Positions 44,912 to 58,400 of a DNA stretch of 64,000 bases are shown one piece after another; position 1 is the stretch's first letter; the number at the start of each line of letters is the position of its first letter. This DNA is from Siniperca chuatsi (Eukaryota > Chordata > Actinopteri > Centrarchiformes > Sinipercidae). The stretch is from NCBI RefSeq assembly GCF_020085105.1, contig NC_058045.1:11293833-11357832 (forward strand), in the 5' to 3' direction. Position numbers and translations under genes: made by a program. Below the pieces are notes generated by a model. That model was not told where the DNA came from and ran no database searches. It saw nothing but the letters and a program-made list of their open reading frames with translations.

Positions 44912-47900
44912 ATGAAGCACCTGCTGTTTTGGGGGATTGCTTTTGCTGCATTCCACATCAGCCATTCAAATACTGCAGGTACATCAAACTATTTTCTTCT
45001 TCAGTTTCAGTTAATTTAAAACAGCAAGATCAGTTTATTAACCAGAGGTTTACTTTTCAGAATAGGCCAGGCTATTAGCACATGGGCTCATCTTTAATGA
45101 AAAATTTGCGTTAACCTTGTGAATTGCTGCTTTTTTAAAAACATAATTGTGAAAATATTGTGTTTTACATATATTGTATATGTCAATGTTTTTCACTTAA
45201 ATGTAATGTTTCGATTTCACTAAAACTGAATCAAGGAGATAAAGCTTCACCTTTAGTCCTTTCAGAACAACATGGCGGGTGACTAAATAAACTGTAGGCT
45301 GAATCATATAAAGTATAAGAGTGACGCCTGCATATTTTCGTGTGGTAAGGGGGGAAATAAATCATTCAGCTCAATCAGAAATCAATAGACTTGATGGAAA
45401 AAACTTCAGTTCATTGTGCAAGTCTAGACTGCATCTCTCAGCAGGATATAATTCTATTTGACCTTTTTTGTAAACCAACTTAATGTTCATGTTGTTACTT
45501 GCAACTGAAGCCAACAATGATAGTCTTTAGCTGTGACCAAAAAAAAGAAAAGATGGTATTTACTGTACCGATACCCTCCTGGAAATGTTATTTACACACT
45601 GCTAACAATTGTGCTAAGCTGACTGGACATTTCCTTCCTCTATAATTCCAAACTTTTAAACACTGAGATCATTTCTGTCTGAGCCTGAGCACGATGAACA
45701 GAAACTATGTCAACCTGCAACTTAATCTCACCTCACAACGGTGCAAATGATTGGGGAGGCCCACATTTTGAGCATCCAGGAATAGCCAGTTTGTTAGTTT
45801 CCCTCCAAAATCAAGCACATATTGTTTGATCTTAAAAGAACCGTTTGAAACCACTTCCCTTTTGTGAAATCTATGAAGGGTGAGAGGACTGAAAATGTAC
45901 CATAAAATGACACTTTTTATTGCTGTCATAAAAAGAGGGAGTGGGTCTCTGGAGAAGAGGTTGGTTAAACATTAGTTATGTGATCACAGGTATCTGTTGA
46001 TGATTTATACTGAAACACCTATCATACAGAAACTGTGCAATGGTCATCTTACCGGCTTACTCCGTAGTCAATAGTACTTCTGACCAAAATATTGATTGCT
46101 TGAAAACCAGAGCCTTTTGCAAATAAAACTTATCTAACTAACAGTTTATTTTTATCATCCAACAGCTTTCTGTCAATTGCCCTATAATGAAGGTGAAGGC
46201 TCAAGCTTTAACTTTGCTCTGTATTATGACGCCGCCAAAGATCAGTGCAATCCTTTCCTATACAAAGGCAAAGGAGGAAATGCCAACCGTTTTCAAAATG
46301 AAAAGGAGTGCATAAGAAACTGTTCCGCCAACGCAGAAAATATCTATCCCATGGATGGTAAGATGATTTTATACACTAATAGTGCAAGAAGATTAATGTA
46401 AGGATTCATCTTGATTCACCACTAACTCTGTTCCTGGCTTTTTTCTGAGGACTTTGGAACATGAACTGACTAATGAGTTTTATGGCCTAAAGGACCATTA
46501 AAGGAAACACTACATCATCATCAAGCCTCCTCAATCGCAACTGAGAGAGACAGAGACAGAGAGGGGACTTCTTGAGATCTGCCTTAAGCTGATTTTAGGC
46601 GGGGATCCCTGCATTATGTCTGAATGTTGTTGCTGAATGCATGTTTGTTATATATGGCCGCAAAATCTACATGTTATCAATGCCAATGCTATTTTGTGTG
46701 TCAATGTTTTTCACAAACATTTTTTTCCCTCAAGTAATTACTTTATTTCTTCAGAGGCTGACACGTGTCAGCATTGAGTACTAGCAATACGCCACCAAGT
46801 GGTGCAAGAGCAGGACTACTCATGATAGATGAAAGTGTTAATGAATACACCTGTGGCTTTTATAAAACTGCTTGATAAAATTGTAATCATCTAATACTCT
46901 ACTGTATCAATAGCTGATCAGTTTTTACATAATTATATTTGTGTTTTCAGTATTATTAATAAACTGCAACCACTGCTATGACTACTTCTAATGATGATGG
47001 TGATGACAAGGATGATGTTTTTTTCTTCACAGTCTCCAAAGCATGCCACTTAAAAAAGGCCACAGGTGATTGTAGTGGTCAGTTTTTGAGATACTACTAC
47101 GATTCAGTTCACAACAAATGCAAAAAATTCCTTTGGTCTGGATGCATCGGAAACGGAAACAGATTTTTTGACTATAACAGCTGCAACACCACCTGTGATG
47201 GAATCCACGGTGAGCTCAAATCTCTCTCTTATGTACAGTTGCTGATAATTATATATGTTAAAATATCAATATGTCAATACATGTTTTAAAACTAATCAGT
47301 CCGGAATGATACTATCAAAAATATGGTACTAAGATATCATGTTTTTAACACGTTGATATTAATTGTTTTGGTTCTAAGATGATGGTGATGAAGAGGAGGA
47401 GGATGAGCCAGACACTCCTATTGGTCTGTAGACACACAATGAAAGTCATGACAAACTACACACCATCTTAATTTACAATATACTTTGAATTATTTCTTAT
47501 TTTAAAAGTGATAATGTATGCAGAACAGATCCCTGTTTTTGTTTTAGACTGGTTGCAACTGTCTGCATCCAAATGTTTCAATTTTAGTATTTACATGAAT
47601 CCTACTCATCCGTTACACTGTTGTCCTCTTAACAGCAATCATCTGTGGAGTTCTGCTTGCTGTCATTATTGTCGCTGTCATCATAACTGTGATTGTCTTG
47701 ACAGTTAATTCAAAGTAAGACAATTTTTCTTTGTGTTTAGTTTTAACAAAGAATGATGACGAACTACATCTAAAAAGCAATTGCATTACTTACAGCTGAT
47801 GACTACTCTCCTGTAATTATTCTAATGTTTATTTTCTTTAGGAAAAAGGACTCCAAGAAAAAGGCACCAGGGAAAAGTAGAGACCCCCAGGCTGGCTCAC

Positions 47901-47932
47901 CTCTTCAGGATCCGGCTATTGAAATGGCATAG
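44912..47932 (+). CDS. Two-Kunitz-domain single-pass type I membrane protein
   Basis: Six exons (44912-44978, 46166-46357, 47033-47209, 47379-47423, 47636-47714, 47842-47932) join in phase to 216 residues. The order is: signal peptide (MKHLLFWGIAFAAFHISHS); Kunitz domain 1 (FCQLPYNEGEG to ECIRNC) in exon 2; Kunitz domain 2 (KACHLKKATGDC to CNTTC) in exon 3; an acidic linker (DDGDEEEEDEPD) in exon 4; a transmembrane helix (IICGVLLAVIIVAVIITVIV) in exon 5; and a Lys-rich cytoplasmic tail ending QDPAIEMA. Each extracellular module is a phase 1-1 exon. Domain 2 has all six Cys. Domain 1 lacks Cys14 and Cys38 (Gly and Lys). The P1 residue is Ser in both, so trypsin inhibition is unlikely. The layout resembles SPINT2 (HAI-2), but orthology is not established. 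Confidence 0.9.
44979..46165 (+). other. Intron 1 of the Kunitz gene
   Basis: No repeat, exon or RNA gene was recognised. Confidence 0.45.
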
Positions 47933-48182
47933 AAAATCATGTCACCTCCATAGCAACACAAGCTTGGTTTTGTATTATAACTCCAGTAGTCATCATACCA
48001 AATATATCAATTGATTACAAACATTCAAGTTCAACTTAGATTTTTTTACTGACATATGTAATAGCTATGACAATTTTGTTAAATTTTCTATTTTGTTTCA
48101 CATCCACATGTGCAGAGTGATATTTCTTAAGTTGTATTTTTTTCCTGGGAGCTTTATCCTATACTTTCATTCAGAAAACCAA

Positions 48183-48188
48183 AATAAA
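48183..48188 (+). terminator. Poly(A) signal of the Kunitz gene
   Basis: An AATAAA lies 250 bp after the stop codon. Confidence 0.65.
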
Positions 48189-48220
48189 TCTGATTAGTCA
48201 AAGTGAAATCAAAAGAAACC

Positions 48221-48505
48221 AGAGTTGAAACAATTAGTCAATTAACTGATTAGTCAATCGACAGAAAATTCATCAGCAACCATTTTGTTGATTAATCATT
48301 TTTCCAAGAAAAATTTCAGCTTTTTAGTTGTGAAGATGTCCTGTTTTTCTTTGTCTTTTGTGATAGTAAACTGAATGTATTTGGGTTTTGGACTGTTGGC
48401 CGGACAAAACAAGCAATTTGGGATCCAGGAAATTGTGATAGACGTTTCTCAAGAATTTCTGACACTTTATAGACCAAATGATTAATTGAGAAAACAGTCA
48501 GCACA
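48221..48505. mobile_element. 'AGAGCTGnAAC'-family palindromic MITE
   Basis: The copy starts AGAGTTGAAACAATTAGTCA and contains GATTAGTCAATCGACAGAAA and ACCAAATGATTAATTGAG. These match the teleost family with members at 12891, 57270 and 61188. Confidence 0.65.
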
Positions 48506-50200
48506 TTCATTATTAATGGGAGTGATTGTTAATTACATACCTAAAAAAAACACACATCCATCACTCTGATTTGAAGCAAATCAGTGTTTGTTTTTTTTAA
48601 CATTCAAGCAAAAGCAGGAGCAGAACTGCGTCATTCCAGGTTTAGGTACTCATCTGTTTGTGCACAATTACCTGAAATGCTTTTAACACTGTAGTCTCAT
48701 AATCATTTCAGTGTTTCCAAAATATAACTTCATCATCACCTGGCTCAGTGATTTGCTGAAAACTGTCTTCTGAAGGCACGTGCCAATTCAAAACCCAACA
48801 CATATATTTAGAGCTGTTTTGTACAGTGATGCCCACTGCATAATCTCTGTTAATATATTTTCCTGCTCAGCATTTGTGAATCTCAACATGAAAGTGTCAA
48901 AAACAACCTTTCACATTTTCTCACATTTATCTTAAAATGTATGACTGTAATACCATTAAAAGCTCATGCTCATGCTTTGTATTTGTATTTTGATTATCAT
49001 CTAGGCCAATATGTTTTAGGGCTTAAAATATTCTCAAATAGGATTGTTTAACAAAATACATTGCAGAGCCTTCTTTTCAAGGTGATTTTGTACCTTTTTA
49101 AGTTGCAACAGGGTTTCAACAGTTCAGAGTTAGGTTGCTTGATTAGTTCAATAGAATATGCTGTTGGCATTCATCTTTATGTTAAGTTTCCCACAATTAT
49201 TGATTAAATAGTATATTTAATATACACTAGTATTTAATCTTCTAGTAAATTAAAAGCTGCCTTTCTTACATTTGAAATTGAGATCCTATAGAAAGATGTA
49301 GTTGAATATAGTAATATTTGACATATACATATCAAATTAGTATTTCTGATTCTGAAATCAATATATCAAACCATGAATTTAAAGTGTATGGGTAGCATCT
49401 GTTCATGTCCGCTCAATCGTTTTCATATTTTTCATTCGTCATCATATGTGAAGAAAATAAAGGTATATCGTAATAAAAATGGAATCACATTGCTTTTCAA
49501 ATTAGTCATATTGCTCTCAGACTCGTTTATCAACATGCTCATTGTTTTCATCCGTACATGCAAAATATTCAAGCCGACCATCATAACCTGTACATACATA
49601 ATTTATTGGTGTCACTAGTATAGTATTGTCATGATGACAAAAGAATTGAGAACACATTAATCTTGAGATTCAAGCAGTAGGTTTCTTATTTGAGCAACTA
49701 ATCACTTGTAAAATGTGGTAACGTGTGCAACTCAAACTAACAGTTCACAAACACTTAAAGTTAATACATTAAATTAAGTGATGAATGTATCGTTGAAACA
49801 TGAGTTACGCCTGACTATAGGCTACTATTAACTATTAAAAGCGACTTATGTTCTTTGGCAAGTGAAATAAATGGTTGTGCTTTACTGATGGCGTGTTCAG
49901 TTTTCCAGAAAGCGTGCTTAAGCACTTAACATTGATATAATTATAATGTTACGGTAAAACAATTTCATGATCGTTTAAAAATGTTAAACTCACTTTGTTA
50001 AAGACAATTCATCGCCTGTACCTGTTGTCGGAAGTGAGGAAGAGGCTCGCTGCTATGCCTGTGTGTCACGGTGACACTTTGAACAAGTTAAGTCTCACAG
50101 CCGGGCTTAATTAGGTTAAATATTAGAACTTCCAAATGTCAGTATGTATAAATTCAATAGAAAAGTCTGCCGACCCAAACATGAGGCGAATACAGTATAT
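48506..50200. other. Spacer between the Kunitz gene and usp3
   Basis: AT-rich with no supported gene. The short open frame at 49373-49618 has non-coding composition. A near-palindrome GTGTCACGGTGACAC occurs at 50063-50077, close to the usp3 promoter. Confidence 0.45.
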
Positions 50201-50229
50201 CTGAGCGGCCCGGGTAATGTAAACGAAGA

Positions 50230-50330
50230 AGGAAGTAGTCCAATGTTACTCCCGAAAGCTTTTTCATCTTTGTTTTGTAGTTAGCAAACGGCCGAGCCGG
50301 CAGACACTACGTCACTTCCTCAAGTTATTT
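50230..50330 (+). promoter_or_regulatory. usp3: Probable usp3 promoter (CCAAT, CRE-half/ETS)
   Basis: CCAAT at 50240-50244 is followed by TACGTCACTTCCT (50309-50320), a CRE-like core fused to an ETS core. The surroundings are GC-richer. No TATA box is present, and the usp3 start codon is about 350 bp downstream. Confidence 0.45.
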
Positions 50331-50670
50331 CCATTTGTTTGTGACAAACGCCAGCAGTTATCTAGTACCTAATACACCAAAGATAACGTTACTATTTTAA
50401 CTTACAATATGTCAGGGTGGAAACGGCATTGCCTTTATTTTCTGTAAACTACTGTACCTTGAAATTATGCAAGAAATATAGTAGCTACCAAATGTGTTAG
50501 CGTTAGCAAAGACAGGAAAACGTGCGTTCGCGAACAGAAGTAGTTGTTCAGCTAACGTTTGCTAGCTAGTTGAGGTTAATTGGCTAACTGTTGTTAGCTG
50601 CCTTGTTCCTGGTACCATTGGTGTTGTAGTGTTGGCTAATGTTAGCTGACTTACTCACAATTGTAAACTG

Positions 50671-53404
50671 ATGGAGTGCCCTCATCTGAACTCAAACGTA
50701 AGCTGTCCTGTCGATTCCTCCAGGTTCCCTAACGGCTCTCCGTCCTCCTGGTGTTGCAACGGTAAGAGAAGTGTTTGTCATCCTTTCTTTTAGAAACCTT
50801 GCTAAAATTGACGTTAATGGAAACATAAATTACAGGTGTTGCGCAATATTTTGGATCCCAGCTTCTGCTGGCACTGATACTGCCACACTTATGTCCGCTA
50901 TATAGATAATGTAGCTTCTAGTCAATAGCTATCACAAGGGCAGATCACAATTCACAAGATGTACTGCATATCCCTGTCACACATGAAAGAATGGTCCATT
51001 CAAGAGCAACATCAATACATTGTCTCATTAAACTGTACACTTCTCAATTAAGACAGGTTCATCTTTTATCTCCAGTTTGCAGGTCTAATAAAAGTCCATG
51101 GATTTGCCTTACCTGTCTGATGGTCCATTGTGGAAGGTAAGTTGGTGTCTGTTGTTCTGTTGGCAACTAAAGCTTTGCTCAAACATACCACACTAGTAAC
51201 TTAAGTAATACTCTGTTGTGTCTCAAACCTTTTTTGGGTTTGGTGACCATTTATTATACTTTAATTAATTTTTTTTATGATCTTTGAACTTATCACAGTT
51301 TTGTAAATATTTCCAGAATCCTCAAAGACTCTTCTAATCATGTGGATTAATAATATTTCGTACACTGCACAATAAAAAAGAAAACTATAAACACATTATT
51401 GTGTATATACGTTTTTAAACTATGTGAAATTACATTAAAATAGACAAATACAATTGATGATAAAACTAAATTTTGATTCATGTCCTATAAATCCAGCAAG
51501 GAGAAATGTCATTTCCAGTTACCATAGTTGTTTGGACACGGGAATGTAGTCTGAATTTGGTAAATAGGTAAAATATTGTTGTTAGTGTGCAGCAGGCAGA
51601 TCATGTTTTTATCTAGATGGTTAGAAGACTCTTTGAGGATTCTGGAAATACTGTCAAAACATAAGCAAGTGGTGTTTAACAACTCTCTAGGGTTTTCAAA
51701 GATCAACTGGGATTTTTCTTTCAGATTTTTCTCTGGTAGATGAGGAGCATTATAGTTGTTCTCTTGATCAAAACTTAAATATCTATTTTTATTATTTTTT
51801 TGTGCATATTCTTTCATGACATTTGTGAGCATAATTTTGGCCATACCTGTTACTGTTTATATTAGATTATCTTCAGGTGGTTCCAGATGTTGTGTGTTAT
51901 TACCTAATCTCTTACCCTTGCTATATAGATATGTCAATGGACATGCCAAGAAACATTTTGAGGAGAGCCAAGTCGTTGGCATTAGTCAAAAGAAGGGTGA
52001 GAAACAGGAGAAAGAGAAATGTCATCATTCTGTCTGCATGGACTGCAGCAACTACAGCGTATTTTGGTGAGTGTCCTTCATGACTAACCTATGTCTACAA
52101 TCTGTGAGTCACTGTGGGGCCCTGCAAAAGTACAGTCATAAAAACTTTTAACAGTCAGAGGATTGTTATGGTGAGGTAATAAGAACCAAAATGTTTCCTT
52201 ATCAGTAATTTATTGAAGTTGATCAGTTACTTTGCAAGTGATTCAACATTCTTACAGGTTACATGCCACAAATGATCTGTCTTAATTACAAGGATTGATT
52301 GGTTAAATGTCGCATGCTACCACAGTGAAACACAATGCAATATATTTATGATACTTTGTTTCTGTTTCCTTGTCCAAATCTCAATACGTTTGTGTTTTCA
52401 AATATGTATGTGTCTTGACTAATGTGGATTTTATAGTTACAGATGTGATGACTTTGTTGTCAATGACACCAAACTCGGGCAGGTGCAGAAGGTGAGGGAA
52501 CAGCTTCAGAGTTTAGAAAAGTAAGTACTAATCTCTAGAATAAAGTCTTTAAATATGTTTGTTTTGTCTCATTGTTTTACTCTATCGCCATTACACTTGC
52601 CAAATTATGTAAAAAACAAAGCCAAGTTAAGATGTATCTGCCTAATCAGGAAGATGCATTTAAAGGATGTTTCACAACATACTCAATACATGATAAGTGT
52701 CCAGAAGAAATATTTTTCCCTCTTACAGTTCAGCACTGATGGGTGACAGACAGAGGAAAAGAAAACTTCAGGAAAGCCCAGCTCCAGACAACAAGTTGTT
52801 AAAAGACAATGTAAGTCCCTGAAAATATTATTTTCTTTTGTAAGAAGAAGTAAAGTTGCAGCCACTCCACAATTGTGTCCTAGCACAAAAGACTATACTA
52901 CCACTCAACCGTAAGTCCATATTCACACTGTGGGACAGGGCTCCAATTAAATAAGTCACACTATCCTTTATATTTTATTTTTTTTTATTTTTTTTAAATA
53001 TTACACACACCTTTGTGTCTCCCTTGTCTCTGTCAGGATGGGGCGGCTTTAGGTGCTACAGGCCTGTGGAACTTAGGCAACACGTGCTTCATGAATGCCA
53101 TTCTGCAGTCCCTCAGGTAAGGCTCTGCACTGAAGATGAGGTATGTGGGTGGTACACTGGGTTTGCTGCATGGTTCAGTAGCTCTGCCCCTGCAGACCCA
53201 GGGCCCCACGACCAGTCATCCTTTATTAATACAGTCTGGGGCACACTCAGGGGAATTATACAAGCTGCTTGGAAACAAGACACAGTCAAAGGCCAGATTT
53301 CCTAAAGGAACCGGGCAAAATACCTGGTGTGAACCTGGTGTGTTTTCACAGTTACTTTATATTAAATAAATTTTATATTACTACTGACCATTTACAAAAG
53401 CATG

Positions 53405-53442
<38 letters not shown>

Positions 53443-55388
53443 ATAAATAAATAAATAAATAAATATATATATATATATATTTTTTTTTTTTTATGTAAAT
53501 CAAATCTGTTTTCCTACTTTCCAGGCAGCGATTTGTTTCCATTAATTTCAGTATGGTGTTAAAAATCAATTTGCAGAAACTCGAAATGTGCTTCAAAATC
53601 ATCACTGTGAATTTCTAGTTGTATATAATATATAGTTGCATTTATATTATCTTTGCATGGCAACCTCGGCTTCCCCCTTAAAGTCAATAAAGAATGCAAA
53701 TCATCAGTATTGAACAGTAGTGTCATTACGTCATTGCCCATAAAACTGCTTGAATGACATTCAGCCTGGGTTTCTAAAAACCTTAGTTGGGTATAGCCAT
53801 TGTGACAACAAAGTTGTTAGTGCAGTGATTTGTATATGCTTTGGGATTCAATGTCTATTGGTTGGTGAGAAGCTGTAATGTCCAAGATTTGAATAGGCAG
53901 CTGAAAAGTATGGCTCTGTCTGACATAACTTGGCTCATTTTCTTGCATTGAAATGGTTGTTGTTTGTCACATTAATCTGCACCTATTTAACTGCATTACC
54001 ACATAACAATGAAATACCTGTAAGTGAATACTAACTAATGTCTGCCTGGAAAACATTCAAAATCTAAAAAACTGGCATGATTTTGGAAGAGGGTCATCAG
54101 TAATGTAACATAGAAAACATCTATATCAGGCCTATTCAACTGGCGGCCAGCAGGCCACATCCGGCCCAGAAGCAACCTCATTACATAAACCAGCATACAT
54201 AAATCTGATATATGACACAATAAGTAAACTACATATATATAGTGTATGGAAGTAGCTAACGAGTGAGCCATCTCGCTTCATACTCATCTTTGTTGAGAGT
54301 TTCACATGCGCAGTACCAATCGGGTAGGATGTTTATGGATGTAGCGACACCGCCAATCATATCTTTCACAAATCAACGTTTTCTCATGTGAGCTCCGACC
54401 AGGCTCAGTAGCTTTTCAAAACAACTGGCTATTGACAGTCAAAAGTAGGGAAGTGCTCTATTGAAAATATGTCTGTCAACCCTGAAACGTAAATTGACAA
54501 TGCAAACCGTCAGTTTAACCCTGCCTGGACTGGCAAGTATTTGTTTATTTACTATAAGTTTATTACATTCATTTGCATTTGTTTAAAATTTGTCATTACC
54601 AAAAACCACTTACATAGTTGATTATGGGTGTTCCTGCTTGTGACATATTTTGCAAATGTCAGGTGTCAAACATGTTACCACAAAACATGTTTCTTTTACA
54701 GCAACATTGAGCAGTTCAGCTGTTATTTCAAGGAGTTGCCTGCAGTGGCTCTACGCAGTGGTAAGACGGCAGGAAGAAGGATGTACCACACCCGCAGCCA
54801 AGGGGACAACAGTGTGTAAGGTCCTCTTCTGGAGGGGGCGGCTTTATGGGCATTGATCTAAAAATTAATTTCAGGCTAATTAATTTTAAGACTAGAACTG
54901 CACAGTATTGATAAGTCTTCTGTAAACTCTTTTTTGTTTGTTTTTTCTTGAACCAGAAGAGTATTAGACAGACTTTAGATGTTGATTGTCCCAGGTTGTG
55001 CAGCGTGGTAACAGGGTGCCTTTATGTTGAACAGGTCTTTGGTGGAGGAGTTCAGGAAAACCCTTTGTTCCCTGTGGCAAGGCAGCCAGACCGCCTTCAG
55101 TCCAGACTCCTTATTTTATGCTATATGGAAAATCATGCCAAGTTTCAGGTATGCCAACATTGTACAAAGAATCTGCCAGAATTAAGCTCCCAGTGCTGAG
55201 CAGTGAACAGTTTCCTTTTCAGTACTGTTTATTGTCAACGAGCTTGAGTGTAGCATATTATTTTAGCTGTATCTCATTACCTCATATATTACCTTTTTAT
55301 TTTTATTCTGTATTGCTACTGTTTTGGGTTTTACTGTATGTAAAGCACTTTGTAATCATTGTTTTTAGAAAAGTGCTATACAAATAAA

Positions 55389-55428
<40 letters not shown>

Positions 55429-58400
55429 TATTATTATTATTATAGTCAAGATATTATCAAAGATACAACATGCATCGCAGACTGGAACAATCTATTGTGG
55501 GTTATTACAGTAATGTCATTTAAAGCTGTGTTTGTGTGTCCAGGGGCTATCAGCAGCAGGATGCCCATGAGTTCATGCGTTACCTGCTGGACCACCTCCA
55601 CAGGGAGCTCCAGTACTGTCGCAACGGGGCGTCTCACCCAGTCTCACCTCAGGATGGGGTCAGACTCTCCACCGCAGAGGGCAAATGCTGCATGTAAGCC
55701 TTTCTCACTTTACAATTATTGTGTTTTTGCCAGTTTGTGTATGTGTTTTTTATGTTTCTGCTGGTTTCCAGTTGACTCTATAATGACAAAGTAGACACAT
55801 TTAGCATTGTTGACATGCTGTCAGTCATCCATGACATGGCTTACGAAAGTGTCTGTTTTCTTTGTTATATAGCCCATTTTACTATGTCGTATTGGTATAC
55901 TGTGTAAAAGTTTTCAGCTTATTTTCTTATTGAAAGCATTAAAATGCTTATTTGTAACATTTATTAGTCAGTAAACATTCACTAGTCCAAATGCAGAATA
56001 TGATGTTTACATATTCTTTTGCTTATGCATTGATTGAACACCAGAAGATTTTAATGTGCATTTATTGATTAAAACTGTTTTATGTTTGCCTTTTCGATTC
56101 TTTACAGAAATGGGACTGCCAGTGTTGTCACATCCATTTTTGGTGGCATACTTCAGAATGAAGTCAACTGCCTGATATGTGGGACAGAATCTCGGAAGTT
56201 TGATCCATTTCTTGGTAAGACAACAACAACATTTGTTAGTGAATAACCACATACAGAAAGTTGAAGATAGGTTGAGTATTTTTCTCCTTTTCAGTAATTT
56301 TGTGATCTAGCAAAGCCATTTTCCCTGCAAACTTTCTTCTCGTCATTAGTGTTACACTCTATCACAAAGTGAATGAAAGAAGGTAAAAACAATTACTTAT
56401 GGGTATATAATTAAAGCACAATATAGCCTGATGATGTATGACATAAGAGCATGTATTTCTTTTCTTTTTCACTCAGATCTGTCTCTGGATATTCCCAGCC
56501 AGTTCAGACAAAAGAGAAGTAAAGACCAGGAGCCAGGGCCGACATGCACCTTACGTGGTAAGTTTCCCACTGAGGTAATCTCATTAGACATTTTTTTTGG
56601 CAGTATTAGTTTCTAATTGTGTACTGATGAGATTAATGACAGCATTTTATATTTGTTTGGTCTTGTTTTAGACTGCTTACGTAGCTTCACTGACCTGGAA
56701 GAACTTGATGAAACAGAGTTGTACTATTGCCATAAGTGTAAAAAGCGACAGAAATCCACTAAGAAGTTCTGGGTCCAGAAGCTGCCAAAGGTAGGAGACA
56801 GAAATTATCTTTTCTTTTAATACAATTTACTAATTTGACTGTTTATTCTATGAAAGTAAAGTGGTGGGGGGAAATTAAACTGTGTTTTGGTATAATTGGA
56901 GGTTTTATTTCCAATTGTAGGTTTTGTGTTTGCACCTAAAAAGGTTCCACTGGACAGCCTTTTTGAGAAACAAGGTGGATACATATGTGGAATTTCCACT
57001 GAAAGGTCTGGACATGAGGGGCTACTTACTTGAGGTGAGCTCAAAACAGAAGAAATGCTGATCATGGAATTTCATAGTATAGTTTTTAAATTGTTATATT
57101 TCAGGCAAGGCATATCAAGAAATAGTATAAATCCCTCTTAAAATGATGAAAAAACGAATACTACGTTTATGAATATGGAAGTGCTGCAGTTTAGTCAGGA
57201 AACAGTCATGGCTCGCAGGCACTACTAGTGCCACAGTAAAAACCGTAACAGGTCAGAGATCAGCTGTGCTCTTTCAGTTCAAGCCTCTCACATGTGAGGA
57301 TTTTCTATTTTTTTTTTGTTTTTTTTTATGGTAATAAACTGATTTTGTTTTTGGTTTTGAACTGTTGGTCAGACAATACAAGACATTTTCATTCACTGTT
57401 TTCTAACATTTTATTGACTAAACTATTAATTGAGAAAATTGACAGATTAATCAGTAATGAAAATAGAAAAAACAAACAAACTACTGCTCAAAAGTTTGGA
57501 GTCGCCTGCCACAAAAGCTAGATTCGATACAGTCAGATGGCTGAGAGGAATACTCTATATTTTTGAATGGTGTTTCATGCTTTTAGGTTGCAGAAAGTAC
57601 TCTTTACAAATAGATGTTATTTTGTATAAAGGGTTTGCAAAAAAAGTTATGTTTTGTACATGGAGAAAAAACGCTGTACAACGCTGTTCAACCAGACTGA
57701 CAATTGAAAGGACAGAAAGAGACAAAGATACCTCTGAGCAACAGTTAAATAAGAATGTAAGAAATCAGCAGTCATTGGTAAAAAAAAATTGGAAGATTAG
57801 CATTAATATCTGTGCAGATTTAAATAGGAACAGGTTCCTGTTTCAATGACAAGTGCACAATGCCTGTAACAAGCTGGAATTAACAGGCGTGTTGCGTTAG
57901 CAAAGCTATTCTTAAAACTTCAAAACAGAAATAGTAGGTTAGTCTAGGGTAAGCACAACTGGAATTGGATCACGGAATAGCAGCTGAACATACTATGAAC
58001 TGACAAATCATAGTTTAAACCTATTCAAAGCCCACCTAGCCCAAAGAAAAACAGGTTCCCAAAATATTTAGAGCCCAATTGCAAGCACAGTTGTGGTTCG
58101 AAAATGATCTAGGGTCACTTGTGCTTTTCTCGACTGGAAAACAAATAAAAAATGGAAGAGTATTTGGGGGGAAAAAATGGTTACAACAGTATTCTCCCTT
58201 GTTATGCAACACTGTGGGGACATCGACCAAACGGAAGTTTTAATCATTTAATTATTCTAAAACTCTTTCAAATGTAAATAATACATTTGTTGTATAATTA
58301 TACTGTTTTATCTATGTTAAAATAGCCATTATTGAAGGAGAAAAACATCAATATAACAGGTGACTCCAAACTCTTGAGCGGTAGTGTAGATGTTAATTTT

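Noticed and set aside
46788-46806. CTCF-like GCCACCAAGTGGTGC in Kunitz gene intron 2
   Set aside because: Core positions differ from the consensus (AAGTGGTG instead of AGRKGGCR) and there is no supporting context.
57457-57849. 130-codon frame inside the Tc1-like element
   Set aside because: Does not resemble a transposase domain by eye and begins outside the element end; treated as incidental.
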